Origin: an uncultured Gammaproteobacteria bacterium
Lineage (GTDB): Bacteria > Pseudomonadota > Gammaproteobacteria > Arenicellales > JAANXG01
Assembly (NCBI GenBank): GCA_947259705.1
Contig: CAMYNL010000010.1
Location: forward strand, 28,147 to 92,146
Direction: 5' to 3'
DNA: 64,000 bases
The translations under genes were made by a program, and so were the position numbers. The notes beneath the pieces were generated by a model. It was not told the origin of the DNA and did no database searches. It was given only the letters and a program-made list of their open reading frames with translations. Below are positions 48,127 through 56,971 of this stretch, one piece after another. Each line of letters starts with the position of its first letter. Within the stretch, counting starts at the first letter, position 1.

Positions 48127-48543
48127 CTAACTGGGCAGATACCGCTCCACCGCACCGTATAGCCAGGTACCGTGCAGCGCGCCGCCCAGCACTACCGCTG
48201 CGCCGAGTGAACCGCTGCCCACCAGGGCGAAGATCGGGCCCGGGCAGAGCCCGATGGCGCCCCAGCCCAACCCGAATACCAGTCCGCCCAGGGGATATCG
48301 AAAGCGCCCCGGCGTCTTCCTGGGAATGGCGATGGGCGCGCCCTCGAGGGAGGGTCTGCCGACCAGCAGGCGGAATGCCTGGGCGCCGATGAATCCTGTC
48401 AATACCGCACTGATCATGATTCCATACATGTGGAAGGCCTGAAAATGAAACATCTCCTGGATGCGGTACCAGGAGGCGGCCTCGGATTTCATCAGTGTGA
48501 ATCCGAACACGATGCCGGCGATGACATAGGGAATAAGTCTCAT
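48127..48543 (-). CDS. YeeE/YedE-family half transporter, second subunit
   Basis: 138-residue membrane protein with four helices. Motifs: GIMISAVLTGFIGAQAFRLLVGRPSLEG and GGLVFGLGWGAIGLCPGPIFALVGSG, the second containing the conserved cysteine-proline-glycine of this sulfur-transport family. It pairs with the longer YeeE/YedE gene 9 bp upstream. Such split pairs are implicated in import of thiosulfate or other sulfur compounds. The pair would assemble into one channel. Confidence 0.88.
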   Translation of the reverse strand: MRLIPYVIAGIVFGFTLMKSEAASWYRIQEMFHFQAFHMYGIMISAVLTGFIGAQAFRLLVGRPSLEGAPIAIPRKTPGRFRYPLGGLVFGLGWGAIGLCPGPIFALVGSGSLGAAVVLGGALHGTWLYGAVERYLPS

Positions 48544-48552
48544 GGCGTGGAC

Positions 48553-49104
48553 TCAGGCGAGGAACGGCGTTAACAGATGCGAAGCCAGCATGCCGCCGCC
48601 GAAGATGCCCAGCACCGCGAACAGTGACTGCGGTTGCAGCGTGGACAGGCCGGTGATGGCGTGGCCCGAGGTACAGCCAGACGCGTAGCGAGTCCCGAAG
48701 CCGACCAGCACGCCGCCCGCGAACAGGAGCAGCAGGTTGCGCAGGGACAGGTCAAACATCTCCGGCGGCACCAGCCCGATACCCTGGGTGAACCCCCACC
48801 CCTCGATCATGGTGCGGGCAGACTCGGTCAGGGCTACCGACTCGGGGTTCGGGACCACCACGCCGGCCAGGAAGCCGCCCAGGACGGTCCCGCCGGCAAA
48901 GCCCAGGCTCCAGCGTGACGCCCGCCAGTCATACTTGAAGAAGTGCACGCCGATCATACTGGGCTGGGTGATGGCCACCATGTGTTCCAGGTTCTGGGAG
49001 ATGCCAAAGGAACGGCTCCCGATCCACAGCATGAGGGGAACCATCGACCCGATGAGGGGCCCGGCAAGGTACCAGGGCCAGGGAGAGACGAATGCATCGA
49101 GCAT
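48553..49104 (-). CDS. YeeE/YedE-family half transporter, first subunit
   Basis: 183-residue inner-membrane protein. Conserved GGTVLGGFLAGVVVPNP, LVGFGTRYASGCTSGHAITGLSTLQPQSLFAVLGIFGGGML, with the thiosulfate-pathway cysteine in GCTSGH. Four or five helices. It is first in the two-gene operon with the 138-residue partner. Likely role: uptake of sulfur species for assimilation or persulfide handling. Confidence 0.9.
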   Translation of the reverse strand: MLDAFVSPWPWYLAGPLIGSMVPLMLWIGSRSFGISQNLEHMVAITQPSMIGVHFFKYDWRASRWSLGFAGGTVLGGFLAGVVVPNPESVALTESARTMIEGWGFTQGIGLVPPEMFDLSLRNLLLLFAGGVLVGFGTRYASGCTSGHAITGLSTLQPQSLFAVLGIFGGGMLASHLLTPFLA

Positions 49105-49294
49105 GGAGGTCGACAGAAAATCAAGTATTTAAGAATATTCTAATGTATTGCGTTTCGCCTCCCGGCACCAGGAGATTCTGCTTGTCGCGCCATAAATTCC
49201 GTTTACAGCCGGGTCTGTAAGCTCGCTGCCCCCCGTCGTCGTGCCGTTGCCAGTAGTTCTTGCGCGCCAGCGGCGACAGGGGTTGAGCCCGGAT

Positions 49295-50458
49295 TTACCC
49301 GCGCTCCCTTGCGCGTATGGCGCGGCGCATGAACGCGATCCATAGCGAGCTGAGAATCAGCGTGATCGCGATGGTGGCAATGGTCAATTGATAACCGAAC
49401 GACGTGATCAGCCCCGACCGGTAACCGACCGCGGAAAGCACGAAACTGAACTCGCCGATCTGCGACAGCAGAGCTCCCGCGTACAGGCTCTCGGACCAGC
49501 CGTCGCCGAGCATGCGCAGGATGAGGGTGTTGACGAAAGTGTTGGTCAGAAACACCGCGACCACCAGCAGCGATACCTGGAACCAGTACTGCGCGAGGAA
49601 GTCGAGATCCACCAGCATGCCAATGGAAACGAAGAACAAGGCCACGAACAGCACCCGCAGGGATTCCAAATTGTGATGCACCCAACGGGTCTGGCGCGCG
49701 GACCCGATCACCATGCCGCCGACAAAGGCGCCCAGCGCGGTGGACAGCCCGAACATGCCGGTCAGCGTCGCCAGTCCGAAACAGATGATCAGGGCGGCGA
49801 ACACCTGCATCTCCGTGTCCTCCTTCAGCCAGCGCGCCAACGGAAGGTTTATCGGATCCTTGACCAGCACCAGGACCATCAGCGCCAGGATCAGCACCCC
49901 ACCCACGCCCTGCAGCGCAAGCGTGCCGAGATCGGGCCGATCCCCGCTCATGAAGGCAAGTACGATCAGCATCGGCACCACCGCCATGTCCTGGAACAAC
50001 AACACGCCCAGCAGGTCCTGCCCGGTGTCGGTGTCGATCTCACCCCAGTCCTGCAGCATCTTCAGCACCACGGCGGTGCTGCTCAGGCTGATCACGAACC
50101 CGATCAGCACGCTGCGGGCGAAGGGCCAGTCCAGCACCAGGCCGATCAGCCACGCGATGGCCACGCTGATCCCTATCTGCGCCATGGTGCCGATAACCGC
50201 CACCTTCCCGCTGGCCACCAGCCTGCGGGGCGACACCTCCATGCCGATGAAGAAAAGCAACAGCACCACCCCGATGGCGCCCAGTCTTTCCTGAGTGGCC
50301 TGATCGGTGATCAGACCCAGCCCGTGGGGGCCCAGCAGCAAACCGGCAACCAGGTAGCCTATTACGTAAGGTTGCTTCAAGCGCTGCAAGACGATGGCAA
50401 TCAGCAGGATCGCCAGGAACAACTCGACAGCGACAGGCAACAAGGGATCGACATGCAT
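49295..50458 (-). CDS. CPA2-family monovalent cation:proton antiporter, membrane domain only
   Basis: 387 residues with about twelve helices. Family motifs: LAILLIAIVLQRLKQPYVIGYLVAGLLLGP, GVVLLLFFIGMEVSPRRL, VISLSSTAVVLKML and the helix-5 region LLGVLLFQDMAVVPMLIV, with aspartate in FQD. Most KefB/KefC proteins continue with a cytoplasmic TrkA-N/RCK domain of about 150-200 residues; this one ends at MRRAIRARERG. It could be a constitutive antiporter or rely on a separate regulator. No such gene is adjacent. Confidence 0.88.
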   Translation of the reverse strand: MHVDPLLPVAVELFLAILLIAIVLQRLKQPYVIGYLVAGLLLGPHGLGLITDQATQERLGAIGVVLLLFFIGMEVSPRRLVASGKVAVIGTMAQIGISVAIAWLIGLVLDWPFARSVLIGFVISLSSTAVVLKMLQDWGEIDTDTGQDLLGVLLFQDMAVVPMLIVLAFMSGDRPDLGTLALQGVGGVLILALMVLVLVKDPINLPLARWLKEDTEMQVFAALIICFGLATLTGMFGLSTALGAFVGGMVIGSARQTRWVHHNLESLRVLFVALFFVSIGMLVDLDFLAQYWFQVSLLVVAVFLTNTFVNTLILRMLGDGWSESLYAGALLSQIGEFSFVLSAVGYRSGLITSFGYQLTIATIAITLILSSLWIAFMRRAIRARERG

Positions 50459-50531
50459 GATCGCAACTATCCTTCGCGGTAACCCCGGCCCAGGGTCCTC
50501 GGCTCAAGCGCAACCCCGAACTGGCCCTTGA

Positions 50532-52727
50532 TCACCTGCGGTTTCCGGCGCCGCGATCGTCGTCCGCCTCCCGATCGGGGTCGTCCGAGCTGTCGTCGTC
50601 ATCACTACCAATATGTGCCACGCCGAGAAAGCTGGCGAGGGGTGGCAGGCCGGCCGCCGGACGGCCGCCGGCGCCGACGGCGGGCAGCTCCAGCAGGTGA
50701 TCGCAGGCGGCGTCCAGGCCAGTGCAGTGCACCGCCGGTCGCGGTGCCCGGTGTCCATGGGGAACCAACAGTTGCGGATGATCGAATGGCGCCATCTCCT
50801 GTCGTACCCGCTCATCGGTGAGCGCGAGCAGGAACTTCACCAGCGGTCTTTCATCATCGTCGTCCAGATCGATGCGCGCCATTTCTCCGTCCAGATCAGC
50901 AATGTTCTGGTCACTGAAGTCACCCTGCCGGTCATAGAACTCCACCGCCTGTTCCAGTCTCGCGATACCACCGTTGTGAAAGTAGGGGCCGGTGAGTTCG
51001 ACGTTACGCAGCCCCGGTGTCTTGAAGGCGCCGTTCACCGCCGCGCGGCCGTTGCGCGGACAGGCGCCTTGCTGCGGCTGGCCGCATTCGGGAAGCGCCG
51101 GCGCGGCGGGATGAGACGCCAGGGCGAGCCGCGCGAAGGCGAGCGGCCTGCCCTGCTCATCCTCGTCACCACGGCCCGGGTCCTCGCGGGATGGCCGCAC
51201 CCCGATGTTGGAAAAGCCCTTGTCCACCCAGGCAGTCTGCCCGCCCGCCACCAGCAGTCCTTGCTCGAGTTCCGGCATGCTTGAGATCTCCACCAGCGTT
51301 GCGCCGTCGGCGTCCTGCATCTGGCCGACTGCCGCGGCGGTGAGTTCGGGGCCGCTATGGCAGGCAATGCAGTTTCCGCCCTGCTCCACGGTGATGAAGC
51401 TTTTCAGGCCGCGCAGCGCGTCGGCGTCAAGGGCGTCATTGTCGCCCAGCATGAAACGGTCGAAAGGGGTCTGGTCGGAAATCAGGGTCGCCTGGTAGAG
51501 CTGCACGGCGATGCCGAAGAACAGCGCGAAGTTGGCCTCCATCTGCGTATAGCCCGCATCGGCCCCGGCTACGGTTTCCCGGTGTAGCCGCCGCACTCCC
51601 CCCGGGCCGAATCCTACCGCGAGTCGGGACGACCACAGCTCGGGACGGAATGCCGCCTCGACAAGCTCGCGGTAAGTAGTGCGTAATCCCGCTGGTCCCT
51701 GCAGTCGCCCGTCGACGACGCGCGCCTCGGCGAGCGGCCCGAGCACGCCGTCCCGCGGGTGCACGCGCTGCAGACCCAGCGGCTTGAGGCGCTGCAGTTT
51801 CCTGCCTATATCGGGGAAACGGCGCCCGGCGAAGGACATCTCGAGGTCGCTGGTCGGCGGCACGATCGCCTGGGAGGCGAGGCTGGCCGGATACAGCGTC
51901 GCCGGGCGCTCGACCAGTTCGCCGTCGCGTACCACCAGGATGCGGGCGTCACTGTCCAGCATACCGCTTCCGGTCACGCCGTTGAACCAGGCGCTGGCCC
52001 GCCCGTCCCAGAAGTTGGTGAAATTGAATACCGCGTTGATGACGGTCGGCGTATTTCGCGGTTCGACCCGCCGGGTGTTGGCGCCGTCGAGCTGGAACAC
52101 GGCGTCCGCTGCCGGCGCCGAGTTCTCCGCAGCCGCATCCGGCCCGATGCCGGTGTAGCGAGCGTAGCGCACGCCCTGCGAGGACACCACGTCGTCACTG
52201 TCGAACAACAGGGCGGAATGGCGGTCCTCGGGGTCCTTCAAGCGGTGGAAGGGGAAATCCTCTGCGCGCAGACGGTAGTCGGGACCGCCACCGCCACCTG
52301 AACCCACCGATCCGAAACGCCCCCGGGCCGCCACCTCGCGGTGTTTCAACCCCGGACTCAACTGATTGCGGGTGCGGTTGTCGGCGCCGGCATGAAAATG
52401 GCAGGAACCGCAGGCCTGTCCATCACTGCCGACCTGCATGTCCCAGAACAGGGCCTTGCCGAGGACGATCACCGCGGCACGCGCAGGCTCACCGGGATTC
52501 AGGTACCGGTCCAGGTTGGCGGGCGCGGGGACCGGTACCTCGGACAAGGCACCCAGGCCCGCCTGCCTCGCCGCCAGCCTTATGCGGTCCGCGTCCGGCT
52601 CGTCTGCATGAGCTGGCAGCGCGGCACCCGACAGCACGCCGCCCAGCAGCATCAGCGATAAACCACTGGCCGCCGCGGCGCGGATCCTTCCCGTGTCATC
52701 ACACCCGTGGCATTTTCGCAGAACCAT
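50532..52727 (-). CDS. Di-heme cytochrome c peroxidase / MauG-like protein
   Basis: 731 residues with signal peptide (GLSLMLLGGVLSGAALPAHA). Two c-type heme sites: CGSCH in QVGSDGQACGSCHFHAGADNRT and CIACH in QGGNCIACHSGPELT. Fold landmarks are TPTVINAVFNFTNFWDGRAS and NGAFKTPGLRNVELTGPYFHNGGIARLEQAVEFYDRQGDF. This is the cytochrome c peroxidase/MauG superfamily, longer than the usual 330-450 residues. An Asp-rich C-terminal tail (SDDDDSSDDPDREADDDRG) is unusual. It is likely periplasmic, reducing peroxides or oxidising a partner. GGAGGCAGG precedes the ATG. Confidence 0.9.
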   Translation of the reverse strand: MVLRKCHGCDDTGRIRAAAASGLSLMLLGGVLSGAALPAHADEPDADRIRLAARQAGLGALSEVPVPAPANLDRYLNPGEPARAAVIVLGKALFWDMQVGSDGQACGSCHFHAGADNRTRNQLSPGLKHREVAARGRFGSVGSGGGGGPDYRLRAEDFPFHRLKDPEDRHSALLFDSDDVVSSQGVRYARYTGIGPDAAAENSAPAADAVFQLDGANTRRVEPRNTPTVINAVFNFTNFWDGRASAWFNGVTGSGMLDSDARILVVRDGELVERPATLYPASLASQAIVPPTSDLEMSFAGRRFPDIGRKLQRLKPLGLQRVHPRDGVLGPLAEARVVDGRLQGPAGLRTTYRELVEAAFRPELWSSRLAVGFGPGGVRRLHRETVAGADAGYTQMEANFALFFGIAVQLYQATLISDQTPFDRFMLGDNDALDADALRGLKSFITVEQGGNCIACHSGPELTAAAVGQMQDADGATLVEISSMPELEQGLLVAGGQTAWVDKGFSNIGVRPSREDPGRGDEDEQGRPLAFARLALASHPAAPALPECGQPQQGACPRNGRAAVNGAFKTPGLRNVELTGPYFHNGGIARLEQAVEFYDRQGDFSDQNIADLDGEMARIDLDDDDERPLVKFLLALTDERVRQEMAPFDHPQLLVPHGHRAPRPAVHCTGLDAACDHLLELPAVGAGGRPAAGLPPLASFLGVAHIGSDDDDSSDDPDREADDDRGAGNRR

Positions 52728-52761
52728 CCTGCCTCCAGCATGTCAGCTCATCGAAGCAACG

Positions 52762-52780
52762 GCACGATTATAAATCGTGC
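52762..52780 (-). promoter_or_regulatory. Palindromic operator over a -10 box
   Basis: GCACGATTATAAATCGTGC is a perfect 8-bp dyad around three bases. On the minus strand it contains TATAAT (52772-52767), a consensus -10 box, 40 bp upstream of the peroxidase start. A regulator binding the dyad would block that promoter. No strong -35 hexamer is seen, suggesting activator control or weak basal use. Confidence 0.55.
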
Positions 52781-53144
52781 GCCAACCGTGAGCCTGAACT
52801 ATAGGTTTCAGCCTGGGAGCCGCGTTCGTCCCTACCTCGGTGCCGGAGTGAACGGGTTCTACACCTCAGACGAGGAAGTCAAAGGGGACCTCGTCACCGG
52901 CGGCGCCCTGGGCAACATCGTGGTCAACGACAGCAAGGTCGATCCCTGGATCTACGGCATCCTGATCGGAACCACCTTCCAGGCGTCGTCGGTACCCCTG
53001 ATGGTGATCCCGGGCGAAGTACCCAGGCGCTCCGCACGGGCAGGCACCATCCCCGGCGCCCCTGGCCTGGCACAGCCGCCGCCCGATGTGCCTCCGGCCG
53101 AGATCTTCATGCTGATCTTGCCAACGTTGTACACTGTCCGCTAA
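52779..53144 (+). pseudogene. Remnant of an OmpW-family outer-membrane protein gene
   Basis: The translation PTVSLNYRFQPGSRVRPYLGAGVNGFY...VDPWIYGILIGTTF matches the C-terminal strands of OmpW-type eight-strand barrels. No signal peptide or first strands precede it: the frame upstream runs into the divergent peroxidase promoter. Past the barrel-like end it continues with non-barrel sequence to a stop at 53144. It is best explained as a 5'-deleted gene fragment; expression of a short protein cannot be excluded. Confidence 0.6.
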
Positions 53145-53245
53145 AGGCGACAGCCCGCAGCGCTGTCGCCGCACCATCCACACGGCGGTTGCAGCGGCGA
53201 TACCGCGAACGGCTCGTGCCGCCGCCGGCAGCAGGCGTTGTGATC

Positions 53246-54136
53246 ATGTCAGGCATCAGCACCGCGACCTGGGAACATTTCTGTGCGTCGGTTACGAACC
53301 CCTCGCCGTTGGTGCTGAATCACCAGCAGCAGGGGAAAGGTGACCCGCTGCTGCTCATTCACGGCTTCGGGGAGAGCCTCTACACCTGGCGCCACCTGGT
53401 CCCCGGTCTGACGCAGCGCCACCATGTCATCGCCGTGGATCTCAAGGGCTTCGGCGCATCACCCAAGCCCGACGACGATACCTACCATGTGTACGAACAG
53501 ACAAGGCTGGTGTTGCAGTTCATCGCGCATCACGACTTGCGCAGGCTCACCGTGATCGGCAACTCGCTGGGCGGCGGCGTGGCCCTGATCGCGGCCCTTT
53601 ACCTGAACCAGCATGATCCCGGCAGGCTGCGGCGCCTGGTCCTGATCGGTAGCGTCGCCTATCCGCAGCCGCTGCCTTGGTTCGTGCGCTTGCCGGCGAT
53701 GCCCATTATCGGACCCTTGTCCCTGACGCTGCTGCCAGACAGACGGCTGATCCGCAACGTGCTCAAGTTCGCCTACTTTGATGACGACGCGGTACCTGAC
53801 GACGCAGTCGACGTCTACGCCCGCAACCTCGGATCACCGGCCAGCAGGCGCGCATTGGTGGCCACTGCGCGCCAGGTCGTTCCCGCCGACATCGACCGCC
53901 TGTCGAAACGCTATCCTCGTATCGGGCAGCCGACCTTGATCATCTGGGGCCGCCAGGACCGGATCGTGCCGCTGTGGGTGGGACAGCGTCTTGACGCGTC
54001 ACTGCCCGACTCGCGCCTGGTGGTCCTGGAGGACACGGGTCACGTACCACAGGAGGAGCGGCCGACGCAGACGCAGGCGGTGATCGACGAGTTTCTCAGG
54101 ACGACCGGGGCCAACAGCGATCGCATGGCTCCGTAA
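53246..54136 (+). CDS. Alpha/beta hydrolase
   Basis: 296 residues from ATG 53246; an upstream start at 53189 would add a dubious extension. The fold is clear: LLLIHGFGESLYTWRHLVPGL (oxyanion loop), nucleophile serine in VIGNSLGGGVAL, acid aspartate in IIWGRQDRIVPL and histidine in EDTGHVPQEERP. This resembles haloalkane-dehalogenase-like and epoxide-hydrolase-like esterases. Substrate unknown. It is not in an operon; the next gene converges. Confidence 0.88.
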   Translation: MSGISTATWEHFCASVTNPSPLVLNHQQQGKGDPLLLIHGFGESLYTWRHLVPGLTQRHHVIAVDLKGFGASPKPDDDTYHVYEQTRLVLQFIAHHDLRRLTVIGNSLGGGVALIAALYLNQHDPGRLRRLVLIGSVAYPQPLPWFVRLPAMPIIGPLSLTLLPDRRLIRNVLKFAYFDDDAVPDDAVDVYARNLGSPASRRALVATARQVVPADIDRLSKRYPRIGQPTLIIWGRQDRIVPLWVGQRLDASLPDSRLVVLEDTGHVPQEERPTQTQAVIDEFLRTTGANSDRMAP

Positions 54137-54171
54137 ACGCGACTATGACCCGGCGGCGGTCGGCGCAGCGG

Positions 54172-55209
54172 TTATTCACCGAGCTGCTTCATGACTTCGT
54201 TGAGCAGGGCGCCCAGCGGCCCGGCTATCATTGGGCTGAGCATGGCCACGATCGGCGCCAGCTGACTGCCCGGGGATATCGTGAAACCCTGTTTCTTCAA
54301 CCATTGCTCCTGTGCCGCACTGGTGGTACCGGGATGGCGCCTGCGAAAAACATCCAGGGCCCTAGTGCGCAGATACAAGGCGGGCGGTATGTAGGCGGCG
54401 ACGGCGGCAAGCGTGAACGCCGCGCCCCAGAACGTGGTGACCCCGAGCGCGAAACCCAGAATCGCGCCATCGTGACCGCTTTCCTTGAACAGTGCCGCCG
54501 GCCAGCGCAGCCACGACCCCATGTTGATGACGCCCACCACCAGCACCACGGACCCGACGTAAAGGACATTTCGCAGGCGGGCCATGTTGATGCTGGCCTG
54601 GCAGATGTCATCGGATGCCGTTGCCGCGGGCAGTTGCACCGTGCTGCCCGCCGCCAGGAACAGAAATACCGCCGCAGCGACGGAGACCACGACAACCAGG
54701 ATGGCGATACCCGCGACATCCCAGTGTAGGAACTGCTCGGGCAAGACCCTCGATTGCTCCAGCAGCCGCAGGGTGAATTCATAGTTGACCTGCCGCACCG
54801 TGTTGGGCGTTAACCAGACGTAGATTGCCTCCATGATGACAATGGCGACCACCAGACCGACTGCCATTTTGAATTGCCGCGCCGACAGACATCGCCGGCA
54901 GGTCCACCAGGCTATACCGATTGCCAGCAGTCCGATCACCAGTGCGGTGATGCAGGTGGCCAGCCAAAGGTAACGGGCACGGATCTCGTGCGGCGTGCTC
55001 AGCGCCACCTTGTTGGCGCTGCCCGTCGTGAACAGGCTGTCGATGAATTCCAAGGCCGGCTCCAGCGGCGCCAGGCTGTGTTCGAAGAGGAGATTGGCGA
55101 TCCCCAGCACCCCCAGCGGGGCGGCAAAAAACAGCAGGTAACGGTACCCGGGGCCAGCCGTTGAGGCGTTTGCAGGACCGCCCATGGCATTGTTTGAAGC
55201 CGTGTTCAC
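54172..55209 (-). CDS. Multi-spanning membrane protein of unknown function
   Basis: 345 residues from a GTG at 55209, chosen because AGGGAGGA lies five bases upstream. Six or seven helices, e.g. YLLFFAAPLGVLGIANLLF, LATCITALVIGLLAIGIAWWT, MAVGLVVAIVIMEAIYVWL, IAILVVVVSVAAAVFLFLA, FALGVTTFWGAAFTLAAVAAYIPPALYL, and a last hydrophobic segment near the C-terminus. Cytoplasmic loops are basic (RTRALDVFRRRHPG). No transporter or enzyme motif is recognised. It starts opposite the DUF5658-like gene. Confidence 0.72.
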   Translation of the reverse strand: MNTASNNAMGGPANASTAGPGYRYLLFFAAPLGVLGIANLLFEHSLAPLEPALEFIDSLFTTGSANKVALSTPHEIRARYLWLATCITALVIGLLAIGIAWWTCRRCLSARQFKMAVGLVVAIVIMEAIYVWLTPNTVRQVNYEFTLRLLEQSRVLPEQFLHWDVAGIAILVVVVSVAAAVFLFLAAGSTVQLPAATASDDICQASINMARLRNVLYVGSVVLVVGVINMGSWLRWPAALFKESGHDGAILGFALGVTTFWGAAFTLAAVAAYIPPALYLRTRALDVFRRRHPGTTSAAQEQWLKKQGFTISPGSQLAPIVAMLSPMIAGPLGALLNEVMKQLGE

Positions 55210-55520
55210 CGCATCCTCCCTTTCTAGTTCCTGCCCAACGTCGCCTCCGGAATGGCTCGTCAGCTCGACCTGCGCCGCGCGCGCGACATTGTATACGCAG
55301 GAAAATAACACGTGCCCAAATCCTGTGCATACTTGTCCGCGACATTCCCAGTTGTTCGCGGCGGTATGTCAGACGACATGGATTCGAGTTTCAGAATGGC
55401 GGCTAAGTGTTTGATTGCGCGTAAGCCGGTCTTCGCCGGGAAAGAAGTGCTTGCAAGCAAGCGCAGTTGGAAACACAATAAGCGCACGAGAACTGCGACA
55501 ACGATACCTGGGGGTGGCTG
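55210..55520. other. Divergent intergenic region
   Basis: 311 bp between two membrane-protein genes reading apart. It holds no convincing gene. Minus-strand TATACAAT near 55288-55295 is a possible -10 element for the leftward gene. Confidence 0.5.
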
Positions 55521-56033
55521 TTGACGTACGCCGACGAACGTACCGTTGACGATTTGAGTCCTTTGCACAGCCTGGCGGATAGAAGGTCCGACACTGACCG
55601 CCGCCACCGGCGTCTGCAGGCCTTCTTCTACCAGTTTTTCAAGTCTCGACGCGTCGGCGAGCGCCGCGACGAACACGACGGCACCCATCACTACGTCGAC
55701 GTCCACGGGGCCGGTGTGCTGCTGATCATCCTGCTGATACTGATGCTGTGCATCGCCGACACCTACCTGACGCTGGCCCTGCTGAGCCACGGTGGCGAGG
55801 AACTCAACCCCGTCATGAAGGCCCTCATCGAGCACGATGTGGGGGTGTTTTTCTACAGCAAGTACGTGGTCACGGCTTTCTCGCTGATCATCCTGCTGAT
55901 GCACAAGAACGCCCGCGTCTTCGGCGGCATCTCCGGCCACCAGATCCTGTTCACCGTGCTACTGGCCTACGCCTTTTTAATCAGCTACGAGATCAGGCTG
56001 GTCCACGCAGCGAATATCACCCTGCTGGGCTGA
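55521..56033 (+). CDS. DUF5658-like membrane protein
   Basis: 170 residues, TTG start. A charged, arginine-rich N-terminal cytoplasmic part (DRRSDTDRRHRRLQAFFYQFFKSRRVGERRDEHD) is followed by three helices: GVLLIILLILMLCIADTYLTLALL, YVVTAFSLIILLMH and ILFTVLLAYAFLISYEI. The ADTYLTLALLSHGGEELNPVMKALIEHDVGVFFYSKYVVT block is the DUF5658 signature. Function unknown. It stands alone, convergent with the ABC operon. Confidence 0.8.
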   Translation: MTYADERTVDDLSPLHSLADRRSDTDRRHRRLQAFFYQFFKSRRVGERRDEHDGTHHYVDVHGAGVLLIILLILMLCIADTYLTLALLSHGGEELNPVMKALIEHDVGVFFYSKYVVTAFSLIILLMHKNARVFGGISGHQILFTVLLAYAFLISYEIRLVHAANITLLG

Positions 56034-56062
56034 CGGATCGGCCATCGCCCGCCAGGGCGGGC

Positions 56063-56971
56063 TCAGCGCGACAGGGCGTCCTCAAGGCGCACCAGGTTCG
56101 CACGCATGACACTGAGCCAGTCGCCCCGGCCGGGCCGGTTGGCGACAGGCTCGAACACTACGCTCCGTATCCCCAGCGATTGCAGCCGGGCCACCACCCC
56201 TGCCTGCGGGGCGCCCTCCCACAGCATGATCCGCGCCGGGTGCCGCCGCAACAGGGCCTCCAGTTCCGCCCACTGCTCGCCGTCGGGTGTTTGGTCAAAT
56301 TCCCAGTGCATGCTGCGCAGGTTCAGGCCGTAGGCCTCGGCCAGGTACTGGTATACTGAATGGGAAGCCAGCATCGGCATGCCCTTGGCATACAGTCCCA
56401 GCGCCTTGGCCTGCTGAGCCAACGCCAGCAGATCCCTCTCCAGGGCGACGAAGTTCTCTTCGACTTCCTCCCGCAGCCTGGGCTGCAGTCGTACCACTGC
56501 GTCGCGGATGGCGGCCGCCTGCCGCGCCGCCAGCGAAAAGTCCAGCCAGGTGGCAAAAGCGGTCGCCGTGTGGGCGTGTTCGCCGCTGGGACCATGAGTG
56601 TGGGTGACCGCCGTCTCCGCGGCCAGATAGTCTTTCCGAAAACCGGCCGAGGTGTCGACCAGCCGCGACCGCGCCAGCGTCGCCTTGCCCACCCAGCGCG
56701 CATAGCCAGCCCCGTTCAGCAGGACCAGGTCCGCGCCCTGGTACTGATTGATCACCGCCGCGTCCGGTAGCCAGAAAGCCGGATCCACCTCCGGCGGCGC
56801 CGGCAACACCACCTCCGCATGGGGGCCGGCGATACGCTCCGCAAAATACTGCAGGGGGTAGTTGACGGTATGGATCCGCAGCGGTCCGGCGGCCGCGCTG
56901 ACCGCGGCCGCGCCCCACAGCACGGCCAGCAGGCTGAGGTTCAGTCTGCGCGTAGTTTGGCCCCCGATCAT
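56063..56971 (-). CDS. ZnuA-fold metal-binding-protein homologue with altered ligands
   Basis: 302 residues, signal peptide ending AVSAAAG. The cluster A-I solute-binding fold is clear (IHTVNYPLQYFAERIAG, ADLVLLNGAGYARWV, MLASHSVYQYLAEAYGL, IMLWEGAPQAG). Zinc binders have histidines in DPH and in DPHxWLD; here the corresponding positions read DPAFW (A65) and FATWLD (T141). Only H204 and E252 remain, plus a THTHGPSGEHAH loop (124-134) that might take over. Its start overlaps the FtsX-type permease stop. It may be a sensor or chaperone rather than a ZnuB partner. Confidence 0.82.
   Translation of the reverse strand: MIGGQTTRRLNLSLLAVLWGAAAVSAAAGPLRIHTVNYPLQYFAERIAGPHAEVVLPAPPEVDPAFWLPDAAVINQYQGADLVLLNGAGYARWVGKATLARSRLVDTSAGFRKDYLAAETAVTHTHGPSGEHAHTATAFATWLDFSLAARQAAAIRDAVVRLQPRLREEVEENFVALERDLLALAQQAKALGLYAKGMPMLASHSVYQYLAEAYGLNLRSMHWEFDQTPDGEQWAELEALLRRHPARIMLWEGAPQAGVVARLQSLGIRSVVFEPVANRPGRGDWLSVMRANLVRLEDALSR

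Noticed and set aside
49388..50482. 364-residue plus-strand frame with many Gln and His
   Set aside because: Antisense of the antiporter; hydrophobic codons read backwards give this Gln/His bias.
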